Assembly: GCF_015354505.1 (NCBI RefSeq) | Contig: NZ_JACAFP010000006.1 | Location: 216,435 to 280,434, forward strand | Reading direction: 5' to 3' | From: Microbacterium sp. UFMG61 | GTDB lineage: Bacteria; Actinomycetota; Actinomycetes; Actinomycetales; Microbacteriaceae | Length of the DNA stretch: 64,000 nucleotides | The notes under the pieces: model-generated | The model's input: the letters and a program-made list of their open reading frames with translations, nothing else | Told to the model about the DNA's origin: nothing | Databases searched by the model: none | Part shown: positions 48,251-57,216 of the stretch, in pieces | How the letters are laid out: each line of letters begins with the position of its first letter | How positions within the stretch are numbered: position 1 is the first letter of the stretch | Translations under genes and position numbers: made by a program

Positions 48251-49780
48251 TCACCCTGGCTGGTCCGCGACGTCGTAGGCGTCGCGGACCAGCCATTTCT
48301 CTTCCGGTCGGACGAGCACGAGCATCCTCTCGCCGCTCGACGACGATGCGGTCGCACCGGATGAGGCAGGCGAGACCCGTACCACAGCGACGTCGCCGTA
48401 CTCATCGACGAGCGACACCTGCACCTGCTGTGCGCGCGAGCCCTTCTTCTCGGTGGCGAGAATATCGTTCACCGCCGTAGATCCCGGAGCGACGGCCTCG
48501 ACACACGCCTGATCACCCTGTTCTGCGCACGCGTACACCGCCGACAGCAGCGCCGGTGCCGCACTCACCGGATCGTCGAGATCCGGAACGTCGGGCCCCG
48601 AATCCTCCGCCCCATCGTCGGCGGTCGTCGCCTGCGGAGCAGGCGCGGAGGGTGAGCGCGTCGCCTCTTCGCGTCCCGGTTCCGCAGCGATCTCCACATC
48701 GCGCCCGTCATCCCTCATCGCTGCACCGTCCACGGCGGGAGCTTCGCCCGTCGCACCGCCGGGCCAGAGCAGACCACCGGCGAGGATCATGGCCCCGGCT
48801 GCGCCGGCCACGATGAAGCGGCGCAGGGGACGGGCGGATGCCCTCTCAACGCCTTCACGCCGCCCCTGGGCACTCTCTGACATGGCGTGATCGGTCGCCA
48901 TCCGGCGACCCGACGTGACGAACCGAGAGCGACAGCGCGCGATCCATCGCGTCGTCTCGCGCACCGATGTGATCGTTGCGATCGTTGCGAGACGCACCGC
49001 ATGAACGACTCCCGACCGCTCCCCGGCCTCGATCCCCCGCGCTGCCGCTCGCGCATCGCGCCGGGTCTCGATGGGCGCCGCGCGCAGGCTGCGCGCCATC
49101 TCGTTGTCTCTGGCCCGTTCCGGAGCATGGGTGTCACGCCGCAGCGGACGCGGGGCGGCGATCGAGAAGAGCTCGCCCTCCCAGAGCTGGAGCTGTCGGG
49201 TGGGAGCACCCGGTCGCTGGGCGTCTTTCTGCAGCCCCTCCCGGATCGACGCCAGGAGTCTCGCCGAGATGCGATCGAGCGTGGTCCTGTGGACCCGGTC
49301 GATGAGTGTCGCCGCCGCCACCCGCGCGTCGTCGCCGTGACCGATGACGAACAGCGGGCGGCCTCGGTCGGAGAGCCACCACTCTCCGGTCTCGGTGCCC
49401 GAGGGTGAGCGACCGAGCTCGTCGAGGCCGCGCAGCAGGCTGCCGACGAGCGTGCTCACCTCCCCCGCGGAGAGGAGTTCTGCGACAGCCTCGCGGCGCC
49501 CGAGGAAGACTGCCACGCGTTCGGTGCACCAGGGCAGCAGCACATCATGTCCGTCGCTGCGGCGTACGACGTCCAGCGGACCCGCGACATGCTCATCACC
49601 CGCGTGCCCCCACCCCGCCCACCCGCTCAGAGTGTCGGCATCCGTCAAAACCGCCACAGACTCACGATCCGTGACGAGGGCTCCCGCGTAGGGCCCTTCG
49701 TCGACATCGAGGAGCCGGATGACCCTGTGGGCACCCGGCACCAGCATGGTGGTGTCATGATGAACGTCCGCGCTGCGCAT
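48251..49780 (-). CDS. single-span membrane protein with pseudokinase-like N-terminal half
   Basis: A 509-residue protein I do not recognise firmly. The N-terminal ~170 residues resemble a kinase fold without catalytic residues: VSTLVGSLLRGLDELG followed by GEWWLSDRGRPLFVIGHG takes the place of the catalytic and DFG loops. A long Arg-rich linker follows, then one membrane helix (RRFIVAGAAGAMILAGGLLW, about residue 330). The outer part has a disordered Ser/Pro stretch and a C-terminal ~100-residue domain (SAVYACAEQGDQACVEAVAP to WLVRDAYDV) resembling NTF2-like extracytoplasmic domains. The start is uncertain; ATG 49747 is possible. Confidence 0.6.
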   Translation of the reverse strand: MRSADVHHDTTMLVPGAHRVIRLLDVDEGPYAGALVTDRESVAVLTDADTLSGWAGWGHAGDEHVAGPLDVVRRSDGHDVLLPWCTERVAVFLGRREAVAELLSAGEVSTLVGSLLRGLDELGRSPSGTETGEWWLSDRGRPLFVIGHGDDARVAAATLIDRVHRTTLDRISARLLASIREGLQKDAQRPGAPTRQLQLWEGELFSIAAPRPLRRDTHAPERARDNEMARSLRAAPIETRRDARAAARGIEAGERSGVVHAVRLATIATITSVRETTRWIARCRSRFVTSGRRMATDHAMSESAQGRREGVERASARPLRRFIVAGAAGAMILAGGLLWPGGATGEAPAVDGAAMRDDGRDVEIAAEPGREEATRSPSAPAPQATTADDGAEDSGPDVPDLDDPVSAAPALLSAVYACAEQGDQACVEAVAPGSTAVNDILATEKKGSRAQQVQVSLVDEYGDVAVVRVSPASSGATASSSSGERMLVLVRPEEKWLVRDAYDVADQPG

Positions 49781-49942
49781 CCGTCCATCCCATCGTCTCC
49801 GGCGTGATGGCAGAGGCATTCCGCACCAATGTGCGCTGATTCGCTCCGACGTCCGACCGGTGCAGAAGCACTGCCGCCGAGGCGAATCCGCCTCACGCGA
49901 ACGAGGTCATGAAGACCCCGGGCAATCGGTATTCTTGGAAGC

Positions 49943-50653
49943 ATGGCAAACCGCACGCCCGCGCCCGAGAAGCGCCCCGGGTTCTTCTCCCAGATCAAGT
50001 CCCTCTTCAGGTTCACCCGTGAGGTGTACCCGTGGCTTCCCTGGGCTCAGATCGCCCTGCTGGTGCTGGGCGTGCTCCTCGGCCTCATCGTCGGCTACCT
50101 CATCCCGCCCTTCCAGATCTGGACGCTCATCCTGTGGGCGATCTCCGGACTCATGGTCGGCGTGCTCGGATCGATGTTCCTGATGACCCGCCTGTCGACC
50201 TCTGCGATGTACCAGAAGATCGAAGGCAGGCCCGGCGCGGCCGGGCATGTCATGAGCACCAGCCTCGGCCGCCACTGGTCAGCGACCGATGCCCCTGTCG
50301 GCATCAACCCGAAGACCCAGGACGCGGTGTACCGCACCGTCGGTCGCGGTGGCGTCGTCGTGGTCGGCGAAGGCGCTCGAGGCCGCCTCACGCGACTGGT
50401 GAACGATGAGCGCAGCAAGGCTGCTCGTGTCGCACACGGCGTGCCGGTCACCGTCCTCTACGTCGGCACCGGCGAAGACGACCTTCGCATCGCCGACCTC
50501 GCGAAGACGATCAAGAAGCTTCCGAAGACGATCGACAAGGCGACCATGGGCGCGGTGCTCCGTCGCATCGAATCCGTGTCCCAGTCGATCTCGTCGCTTC
50601 CGATCCCGAAGGGAATCGACCCGACGAAGGTCCGCGCTCAGCGTCCGCGCTGA
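49943..50653 (+). CDS. DUF4191 membrane protein
   Basis: A 236-residue protein of the actinobacterial DUF4191 family with two membrane helices (about residues 36-85: LPWAQIALLVLGVLLGLIVG, then LILWAISGLMVGVLGSMFLM). The C-terminal soluble part has HWSATDAPVGINPKTQDAVYR and a Lys-rich IKKLPKTIDKATMG segment. Function unknown. Commonly found near lipoate genes in related genomes, but none is adjacent here. Strong terminator downstream. Confidence 0.86.
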   Translation: MANRTPAPEKRPGFFSQIKSLFRFTREVYPWLPWAQIALLVLGVLLGLIVGYLIPPFQIWTLILWAISGLMVGVLGSMFLMTRLSTSAMYQKIEGRPGAAGHVMSTSLGRHWSATDAPVGINPKTQDAVYRTVGRGGVVVVGEGARGRLTRLVNDERSKAARVAHGVPVTVLYVGTGEDDLRIADLAKTIKKLPKTIDKATMGAVLRRIESVSQSISSLPIPKGIDPTKVRAQRPR

Positions 50654-50672
50654 TCCCGACCACCCGCACGCA

Positions 50673-50712
50673 CGAAGCGCGGCCGTCCTCCTCGGAGGGC
50701 GGCCGCGTTTCG
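50673..50712. terminator. long hairpin between convergent DUF4191 and RimK-like genes
   Basis: Outer arms CGAAGCGCGGCCG and CGGCCGCGTTTCG plus inner pairing give a stem of about 18 bp with two wobble pairs. Confidence 0.75.
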
Positions 50713-50716
50713 TCGT

Positions 50717-51904
50717 TCACTCAGAGAGCGGCTGACGCGGGAGCCGGCGCACCTTGGCGCGGCGCCGACGACGCTCGGGGATCATGGATCGCATCTCGTC
50801 GAGCTTGCCGAAGCAGAACAGACGGTCGTCGGCCTCGAGCACGACGTGCTTACGAGGATTCGGGATCACGCTGACTCCACGGTGCAGGGTCAGCACCGTG
50901 ATGTCACGCTCCCAGAGCCCCGCTTCGCCCAGGGTCTTCCCGACGAGGTCCACAGCGCCGTGCACCATCAGCTCGGCGACGCCGTAGCCCGTCGAGACCG
51001 TGAGCCGCTGGCGGACGTCAATCTCGGGGAACGCCACCTGACCGGCGATGTAGTCGATGATCGCCCCGGCCACATCGAGCTTGGTCGCGGTCTCGATCCC
51101 CTGCAGCCCCGGCGAGGAGTTGACCTCCATCACGAGGGGACCGTCCTCGCCCTCGAGCATGTCGACCCCGGCGACCCTCAGGCCCATGATCTGGGCGGAC
51201 CGCACGGCGGCCCGCTCGTACACCGGGTCGAGCTCGATGGCCTCGACCGAGCCGCCACGGTGCACGTTCGAGCGGAACTCGTCGCCCGCAGCGGAGCGAC
51301 GCATCGCCGCGACGACCCGGTCGCCGACGACGAGGGCGCGGATGTCGCGACCCCGGCTCTCGGAGATGAACTTCTGGATCAGCACGTTCTGCTTGGTCGA
51401 GTGGAGCGTCTCGATGATCGCCTCGGCGACCTTGACCTGAGGCGCGAGGATCACGCCGATGCCCTGGGTGCCCTCGAGCAGCTTGATGACGACGGGCGCA
51501 CCGCCGACGCGCTCGATCGCGGGGCGCACGTCGGCGCGGTTGCGCACGAACGCGGTGGGAGGCATCGCGATGTTGTGTCGGGAGAGGATCTGGTTGGCGC
51601 GGAGCTTGTCACGTGCGCTGGAGATGCCGTTCGCCGTGTTCGGCGTGTAGACGTCCATCTGCTCGAACTGACGCACCACAGCGGTGCCGAAGTACGTGAT
51701 GGAGTTGCCGATGCGCGGGAGGATCGCGTCGTAGTCACTGAGCTGACGTCCGCGGTAGTGCAGGTCGGGTTCGTCTGCGGTGAGATCGATCGCGAATCGC
51801 AGCGTGTTGAGCACCTTGACGGTGTGGCCGCGCTGCAACGCGGCCGCGCGCAGTCGTTGGGTGGAGTACGCCTGCGGCGCACGGGAGAGCACTGCGATCT
51901 TCAC
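50717..51904 (-). CDS. rimK: RimK-type alpha-L-glutamate ligase with C-terminal RCK-like domain
   Basis: An ATP-grasp ligase of the RimK group, which adds glutamate residues to the C terminus of ribosomal protein S6. The 395-residue protein has the RimK N-terminus (VKIAVLSRAPQAYSTQRL), the ATP-grasp core (PVVIKLLEGTQGIGVILA, FISESRGRDIRALVVG) and the metal site VMEVNSSPGLQGIE. RimK proteins are about 300 residues; here an extra ~90 residues (GYGVAELMVHGAVDLVGKTL to RLFCFGKLDEM) resemble a TrkA-C/RCK-C ligand-binding domain. The divergent gene encodes a RimB-like protease. Confidence 0.85.
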   Translation of the reverse strand: MKIAVLSRAPQAYSTQRLRAAALQRGHTVKVLNTLRFAIDLTADEPDLHYRGRQLSDYDAILPRIGNSITYFGTAVVRQFEQMDVYTPNTANGISSARDKLRANQILSRHNIAMPPTAFVRNRADVRPAIERVGGAPVVIKLLEGTQGIGVILAPQVKVAEAIIETLHSTKQNVLIQKFISESRGRDIRALVVGDRVVAAMRRSAAGDEFRSNVHRGGSVEAIELDPVYERAAVRSAQIMGLRVAGVDMLEGEDGPLVMEVNSSPGLQGIETATKLDVAGAIIDYIAGQVAFPEIDVRQRLTVSTGYGVAELMVHGAVDLVGKTLGEAGLWERDITVLTLHRGVSVIPNPRKHVVLEADDRLFCFGKLDEMRSMIPERRRRRAKVRRLPRQPLSE

Positions 51905-51929
51905 GGGGATTTCCTGCCAGGATGGTCGG

Positions 51930-52409
51930 GTGAGCAAGTCATCCCATTCAAACACTCTTATCGGGTGGCGAGAATGGGTGAGCCTGCCCGATCTCGGCGT
52001 CGACTGGATCAAAGCCAAGATCGACACGGGAGCACGCACTTCTTCGCTGCACGCATTCGATATCCACGAGTTCGAGCGCGACGGCGCGTCGTGGGTGAGA
52101 TTCCAGGTCAAGCCCTGGCAGGACAGCCAGGAGGACTCGGTCGTCGTCGAGTCACCCGTGCACGATCGGCGCGAGGTGCGCAGCTCGTCGGGCCATGCAC
52201 AGCGACGCTATGTCGTCGAGTTGCTCATCCGTCTCTACGACCGCGAGGTGCTCGCCGAGGTCACTCTGAGCAACCGCGACGAGATGGGTTTCCGCATGCT
52301 GATCGGGCGCGAGGCGCTGCGTCAGGGCTACGTCGTCGACCCGGCGCGGTCGTTCGTCGGGGGTCGCGCACCGCGTGAGGCGCGACGGCGCAATCGCGGC
52401 AGGGACTGA
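51930..52409 (+). CDS. RimB-like retropepsin-type aspartic protease (ATP-dependent zinc protease family)
   Basis: A 159-residue single-domain protein of the family annotated as ATP-dependent zinc protease but structurally retropepsin-like. The aspartic motif DTGA is in AKIDTGARTSSLHA (about residue 26), and the conserved MGFRMLIGREAL lies near the C terminus. In Pseudomonas the related RimB acts with RimK on glutamylated S6. The GTG start (VSKSSHSN) is 25 bases from the rimK start on the other strand, so the pair shares a promoter region, supporting a joint role. Confidence 0.85.
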   Translation: MSKSSHSNTLIGWREWVSLPDLGVDWIKAKIDTGARTSSLHAFDIHEFERDGASWVRFQVKPWQDSQEDSVVVESPVHDRREVRSSSGHAQRRYVVELLIRLYDREVLAEVTLSNRDEMGFRMLIGREALRQGYVVDPARSFVGGRAPREARRRNRGRD

Positions 52410-52418
52410 CCCGACCTC

Positions 52419-52847
52419 TCAGGCCCGGATCAGCACCAGCCCGGATGCCTTGTCATGCAACCCGCGCTGATCCGCATCCCAGATGACGGCGGGGATGACA
52501 ACGACGATCAGGAGCGTCCTGACGATCGGCCGCCAGACTCCGACCCAGCCGCCCGAGAATCGGATGACCCGCATACCGAGGATTCTGTGACCGGGACTTC
52601 CGCCCGCGGTCGGGATGAACAGGATCTGCAGCAGCGCGAACACCGCCAGCGGAGCGAACTGCGTGAGACCCGCCTCGCTGGGCAGCGCGAACTGATCGAA
52701 GCCGAGGAATCCCGTCGCGATGATCGTCGCCGCGGCGTAATCGATCAGAAGGGCCCCGATCCGGCGCCCCGGGCGGGCGATGCTTCCGGGTCCCGCCTCC
52801 GGCATTCCGAGTCGTTCTCCGGGGTACGTATCAGCGGCATCCGTCAC
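52419..52847 (-). CDS. RDD family membrane protein
   Basis: A 142-residue protein with the RDD-domain layout: an N-terminal PGRRIGALLIDYAAATIIATG helix that carries the Arg and Asp for which the family is named, a second helix near residue 70, and HRILGMRVIR...WRPIVRTLLI. Function is unknown; some family members act as ion exchangers. It is convergent with the protease gene nine bases away and divergent from glnA, a position next to glnA that is common in actinobacteria. Confidence 0.87.
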   Translation of the reverse strand: MTDAADTYPGERLGMPEAGPGSIARPGRRIGALLIDYAAATIIATGFLGFDQFALPSEAGLTQFAPLAVFALLQILFIPTAGGSPGHRILGMRVIRFSGGWVGVWRPIVRTLLIVVVIPAVIWDADQRGLHDKASGLVLIRA

Positions 52848-52866
52848 GTCATAAGCCTACCGGCGC

Positions 52867-52904
52867 GTAACATCCCCGAAACAAAGTCGATACCGTGGGG
52901 TAAC
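52867..52904 (+). promoter_or_regulatory. GlnR-binding box upstream of glnA
   Basis: The series GTAAC-n6-GAAAC-n6-GATAC-n6-GTAAC matches the two-half-site GlnR consensus of actinobacteria (GTnAC-n6-GAAAC repeated) in spacing and nearly all bases. It lies 62-99 bases before the glnA start, as expected for nitrogen-dependent control. Confidence 0.75.
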
Positions 52905-52965
52905 GCCCTGCACGTACTGTGCACAATGGCCGTGAAGCCATCGATCCGCAATCCAGGAGTCGTAC

Positions 52966-54390
52966 ATGTTCAAAGATTCGTCCGAGGTGCTCGCCTACAT
53001 CAAGGAGAACGACGTCAAGTTCCTTGACATCCGATTCACCGACCTCCCTGGTGTCCAGCAGCACTTCAACATCCCCGCCTCCACCGTCGACGAGGACTTC
53101 TTCACCGACGGACAGCTGTTCGACGGCTCCTCGATCCGCGGCTTCGCGAGCATCCACGAGTCCGACATGCAGCTCATCCCCGATGTCACGACGGCGTACA
53201 TCGACCCGTTCCGCGAGGCCAGCACCCTCGTCATGATCTTCGACATCTACAACCCGCGCACCGGCGAGATCTACTCGAAGGACCCGCGTCAGGTCGCCAA
53301 GAACGCCGAGAAGTACCTCGCGTCCACCGGAATCGCCGACACCGCATTCTTCGCTCCCGAGGCCGAGTTCTACATCTTCGACGAGGTGCGCTACTCGGTC
53401 ACCGCCGGTGAGAGCTTCTACAAGGTCGACTCGGAAGAGGCGGCGTGGAACACCGGCCGCGAGGAAGAGGGCGGCAACCTCGGCAACAAGACGCCGTACA
53501 AGGGCGGCTACTTCCCCGTCTCCCCCGTCGACAAGACGGCCGACCTGCGCGACGACATCACGCTCAAGCTGATCGACGCCGGTTTCATCCTCGAGCGCTC
53601 GCACCACGAGGTGGGCACCGCGGGTCAGCAGGAGATCAACTACCGCTTCGACACCATGGTGCACGCGGCCGACGACATCCTGAAGTTCAAGTACATCGTC
53701 AAGAACACGGCAGACCAGTGGGGCAAGACCGCCACGTTCATGCCGAAGCCGCTGTACGGCGACAACGGCTCGGGAATGCACACGCACCAGTCGCTCTGGA
53801 GCGACGGCAAGCCGCTGTTCTACGATGAGGCCGGCTACGGCCAGCTCAGCGACATCGCCCGCTGGTACATCGGTGGAATCCTCGCCCACGCCCCGGCACT
53901 GCTCGCGTTCACGAACCCCACGCTGAACAGCTACCACCGCCTGGTCAAGGGCTTCGAGGCTCCGGTCAACCTGGTCTACTCGGCCGGCAACCGCTCGGCC
54001 GCGATCCGCATCCCGATCACGGGCTCCAACCCCAAGGCCAAGCGCATCGAGTTCCGCGCGCCTGACGCCTCGGGCAACCCGTACCTCGCGTTCGCCGCAC
54101 AGCTCATGGCGGGTCTCGACGGCATCAAGAACCGCATCGAGCCGCACGAGCCGGTCGACAAGGACCTCTACGAGCTGCCGCCCGAGGAGGCGAAGAACAT
54201 CCCGCAGGTCCCGAACTCCCTGCTGGACTCGCTCGAGGCCCTGCGCCAGGACCACGCGTTCCTGCTCGAGGGCGGCGTGTTCACCGAGGAGCTCATCGAG
54301 ACCTGGATCTCCTACAAGTACGAGAACGAGATCCTGCCGATGGCCCAGCGCCCGCACCCGTTCGAGTTCGAGCTGTACTACGGCGTTTGA
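52966..54390 (+). CDS. glnA: glutamine synthetase type I, adenylylated form
   Basis: A 474-residue GSI-beta enzyme making glutamine from glutamate, ammonia and ATP. The N-terminal [20 protein letters not shown], the metal site [10 protein letters not shown], the MHTHQSLW motif and the NRSAAIRIP latch are present. The adenylylation Tyr is residue 402 in [10 protein letters not shown], so GlnE (encoded 3 kb downstream) can inactivate it. A GlnR box precedes the gene and a strong terminator follows, so it is monocistronic. Confidence 0.97.
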   Translation: MFKDSSEVLAYIKENDVKFLDIRFTDLPGVQQHFNIPASTVDEDFFTDGQLFDGSSIRGFASIHESDMQLIPDVTTAYIDPFREASTLVMIFDIYNPRTGEIYSKDPRQVAKNAEKYLASTGIADTAFFAPEAEFYIFDEVRYSVTAGESFYKVDSEEAAWNTGREEEGGNLGNKTPYKGGYFPVSPVDKTADLRDDITLKLIDAGFILERSHHEVGTAGQQEINYRFDTMVHAADDILKFKYIVKNTADQWGKTATFMPKPLYGDNGSGMHTHQSLWSDGKPLFYDEAGYGQLSDIARWYIGGILAHAPALLAFTNPTLNSYHRLVKGFEAPVNLVYSAGNRSAAIRIPITGSNPKAKRIEFRAPDASGNPYLAFAAQLMAGLDGIKNRIEPHEPVDKDLYELPPEEAKNIPQVPNSLLDSLEALRQDHAFLLEGGVFTEELIETWISYKYENEILPMAQRPHPFEFELYYGV

Positions 54391-54404
54391 TCCGGACCCC
54401 CGCA

Positions 54405-54438
54405 GAAGAGCCCGTCAGGTCCGCCTGACGGGCTCTTC
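54405..54438 (+). terminator. terminator of glnA
   Basis: A 15-bp perfect stem (GAAGAGCCCGTCAGG and its complement, loop TCCG), 14 bases after the glnA stop and before the convergent acetyltransferase. Confidence 0.85.
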
Positions 54439-54453
54439 CCGTGTACGCCGCGA

Positions 54454-54954
54454 TCATGCCTCGAGGTCGAGCACCCACTCGTTCATCGTCAGCTCTGCGC
54501 CTCGGAAGGTCTCGGTGATCGAGCCGACGAGCGCGAAGCCACCACGACGGCACAGAGCGTTCGAGCCCGGGTTCGTCACCGACGGGAAAGCCGTCAGAAA
54601 TCGACGTCCGTCACGATGGACACGAGCGTCATCGATCAGCAGGCGCAGGGCGCGCGACGCGATCCCTCGTCTCTGCGCCTCGGGAACGACGAACCATCCC
54701 GTCTCCAGTGCCGGCTCATCCCGCCACTCAGTCATCCAGTGGCCGATGGACCCGACCGCTCGTGTCGCGTCATCCTCGATCACGAACATCCGTGCTTCGC
54801 CCGTCGCCCGCAGACGCAGGTACCGGGCGCTGCGTGCCGCCAGCTGCTCCTCGGTTTCGGGGCCGTTCAGATGGGCTGTCATCTCGCCGCTGTTCGCCAG
54901 CCGAAGCAGACTGATGTCATCGGCCGACCAGGGGCGCAGCGTGATCGTCTCCAT
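54454..54954 (-). CDS. GNAT family N-acetyltransferase
   Basis: A 166-residue GNAT acetyltransferase. The acetyl-CoA loop is VVPEAQRRGIASRAL (motif A, Q/RxxGxA), preceded by ALETGWF and followed by NPGSNALCRRGGFALVG (motif B). It most resembles the RimJ/RimL-type group that acetylates N-termini or small amines; substrate is unknown. The ATG at 54954 (METITLRPW) is the family start. Convergent with glnA. Confidence 0.87.
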   Translation of the reverse strand: METITLRPWSADDISLLRLANSGEMTAHLNGPETEEQLAARSARYLRLRATGEARMFVIEDDATRAVGSIGHWMTEWRDEPALETGWFVVPEAQRRGIASRALRLLIDDARVHRDGRRFLTAFPSVTNPGSNALCRRGGFALVGSITETFRGAELTMNEWVLDLEA

Positions 54955-55083
54955 GGACGAATGATGGCAGAGGCCACGGACATGCGCGACGCGCCCCGCG
55001 ACCGCACGTGACCGTGTCGCGCTTGCTTTCGTCCTGTGCGACTGGTCAACTGAGGGGTCCGATCGAACACAGTGGGGGCCGCA

Positions 55084-56238
55084 ATGCGCCGCAAGCACGA
55101 CAAGCCGCAGTCGAAGAGGGTCTTCACCTCCGAGACTCCCCCGGCGCAGCCGAAGACCGCAGCCGCGGCGATAGCTCGCATCAACCCGTTCATGTACGGT
55201 CTCCTCGGCGCTCTCGGCGTGCTGGTGGCCCTGATGCTCGGCGGGATCGTCAACCAGCTCGCGACCGTACTCGTCTACATCGGAGTGGCGATCTTCCTCG
55301 CCCTCGGCCTCGACCCGATCGTCGCCTTCCTCGAGCGCAAACTTCCGCGTCCGGCCGCCGTCGCGATCGTCGTCGCCGGGGTCGTGCTCGCCTTCGCGGG
55401 CATCATCCTGGCGATCGTGCCCATCCTCGTGGAGCAGGTCGCGAACCTGATCGAGAACGGCCCGCAGATGGTCAAGGACATCATGGCGTCGGCCTGGTTC
55501 AAGGACCTCAACTCCCAGTTCGGGTCGACGTTCGAAGACGCGGCGAACGGGGTCCTGTCGTTCCTGCAGGATCCGGGCAACCTCGCCGACATCGGCGGCG
55601 GAGTGTTCGCGGTCGGTGCAGGGATCGCCGGCGGATTCACCGGCGTCACGATCGTGCTCATCCTCACGCTCTACTTCATGGCGTCACTGCGCAGCATGAA
55701 GGGCGTCGCGTCCCGATTCGTGCCCGCCTACCAGCGCGACACGTTCAGTGGCCTCCTCGACGACGTCTCGGGCGCGGTGGGGCGGTACGTGATCGGTCAG
55801 GCAAGTCTCGCGCTCGTCAACGGCGTCCTGAGCCTGATCTTCCTGAGCATCATCGGCGCACCGGTGCCTGCTCTGCTCGCCCTGATCGCCTTCATCGGCT
55901 CGATGATCCCGCTCGTCGGCACCCTGAGCGCCTCGATCATCAACTCGCTGATCTGTCTGATCGTGAGCCCTGTCACCGCACTGATCGCGTTCGTCTACTA
56001 CCTCGTGTACATGCAGATCGAGGCGTACGTCCTGTCTCCGCGCATCATGAACAAGGCAGTGGCCGTTCCCGGCGCGCTCGTCGTCATCGCCGCCGTGGCC
56101 GGTGGTGCTCTCGGCGGAATCCTGGGCGCGCTGGTCGCGATTCCCGTCGCAGCCAGCGTCATCATCATCGTGCAGAAGGTCGTGTTCCCCACTCAGGACA
56201 GCAAGGTCGTCCCCCCGGGAACGCTCAGCGAACGGTGA
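55084..56238 (+). CDS. AI-2E family transporter
   Basis: A 384-residue polytopic membrane protein of the AI-2E (TqsA/YdiK) family with about eight helices. Typical segments are YIGVAIFLALGLDPIVAFLE in the N-terminal half and LLALIAFIGSMIPLVGTLSA plus QIEAYVLSPRIMNKAV near the C terminus. Family members include autoinducer-2 exporters and sodium-proton antiporters, so transport substrate is unknown. ATG 55084 follows GGGGG; a GTG at 55072 is in frame. Convergent with the lipid kinase gene six bases away. Confidence 0.85.
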   Translation: MRRKHDKPQSKRVFTSETPPAQPKTAAAAIARINPFMYGLLGALGVLVALMLGGIVNQLATVLVYIGVAIFLALGLDPIVAFLERKLPRPAAVAIVVAGVVLAFAGIILAIVPILVEQVANLIENGPQMVKDIMASAWFKDLNSQFGSTFEDAANGVLSFLQDPGNLADIGGGVFAVGAGIAGGFTGVTIVLILTLYFMASLRSMKGVASRFVPAYQRDTFSGLLDDVSGAVGRYVIGQASLALVNGVLSLIFLSIIGAPVPALLALIAFIGSMIPLVGTLSASIINSLICLIVSPVTALIAFVYYLVYMQIEAYVLSPRIMNKAVAVPGALVVIAAVAGGALGGILGALVAIPVAASVIIIVQKVVFPTQDSKVVPPGTLSER

Positions 56239-56244
56239 CAGCAC

Positions 56245-57162
56245 TCAGCGCACTGTGAGCGCGCCCGCCTGAACGCGCACAGAGAACTCCGAGATCTCTC
56301 CGACCTCTTCACCATCGATCTCGAACGTCTGCGGCGACGCGAGCGTCACCGTGATACGTTCCGCGGCGACATGCGTCGTCGACTCCGTGCTCACGGCCTG
56401 GTCGACCGCGCCGAAGGCACGACGGATCCCGTTCTCCCAGATGAAAGAACGGACCGTGTCGAGCCACTGGAGCGGACCGTCAGCACTTACGAGCAGCATG
56501 TCGAGCTGCCCGTCGTCGATGAGGGCGTCCGGAAGCAGGCGGATTCCGCCCTGCAGCATCCCGCAGTTGCCGATCAGCATGGTGTGGCCGCGGAGCCCCT
56601 GGGGCTCCCCATCGTCGAGCGTGAGCGTGATATCGGTCATCTCGGTGCCCGCAAGAGCCCGCCCCATCGCCTCGACGTACGCGATCCAGCCGGCCCGGCT
56701 CTTCAGATCGTCATCGGTCTCGACGAGCATCTGGGCATCGATGCCGAATCCGACCATGACGACGAACGCGTGCTCGGTGCCGTCGTGGTCGACCCAGCCG
56801 ATGTCGATCTTGCGGGGTTCCGCGTCGCGCACCCGACGCAACGCCGCGGGAATGTCGTTCAGCGGAACATCCAAGTTACGGGCGAGGAGGTTGCCGGTGC
56901 CCTGAGGCACGATGCCCAGAGCCGTGTCCGTGCCGGCGACCGCCTCGGCCACTGCTCTCACGGTGCCGTCGCCGCCGACGGCGATCACGACATCGCACCC
57001 CGCTTCGACCGCGGCGGAGGCCATCCCGTGTCCCGGATCGTCGACCGTGGTCTCCCACCACTGCGGCTCCGCCTCAGGGAAGGCGTCGGCCACAGCGCTG
57101 CGCAGATCATCCCCGTCGAGTTTCGAGGGGTTCCAGATCACACCAAGCTTCGAGATCGTCAT
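56245..57162 (-). CDS. diacylglycerol kinase-family lipid kinase
   Basis: A 305-residue DgkB/YegS-type kinase. The nucleotide loop is VAVGGDGTVRAVAEAV and the second glycine motif is IVPQGTGNLLARNL, both intact. The C-terminal beta-sandwich carries MLIGNCGMLQGGIRLLPDA. Enzymes of this family phosphorylate diacylglycerol or sphingoid-like lipids at the membrane. It lies 54 bases downstream of glnE on the same strand and may be co-transcribed, though a functional link is not evident. Confidence 0.88.
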   Translation of the reverse strand: MTISKLGVIWNPSKLDGDDLRSAVADAFPEAEPQWWETTVDDPGHGMASAAVEAGCDVVIAVGGDGTVRAVAEAVAGTDTALGIVPQGTGNLLARNLDVPLNDIPAALRRVRDAEPRKIDIGWVDHDGTEHAFVVMVGFGIDAQMLVETDDDLKSRAGWIAYVEAMGRALAGTEMTDITLTLDDGEPQGLRGHTMLIGNCGMLQGGIRLLPDALIDDGQLDMLLVSADGPLQWLDTVRSFIWENGIRRAFGAVDQAVSTESTTHVAAERITVTLASPQTFEIDGEEVGEISEFSVRVQAGALTVR

Positions 57163-57216
57163 GCGCTCAGCCTGTTCGACAGGGGCTGAAAAGGCAAACG
57201 ACGCGCCCGCACGACA

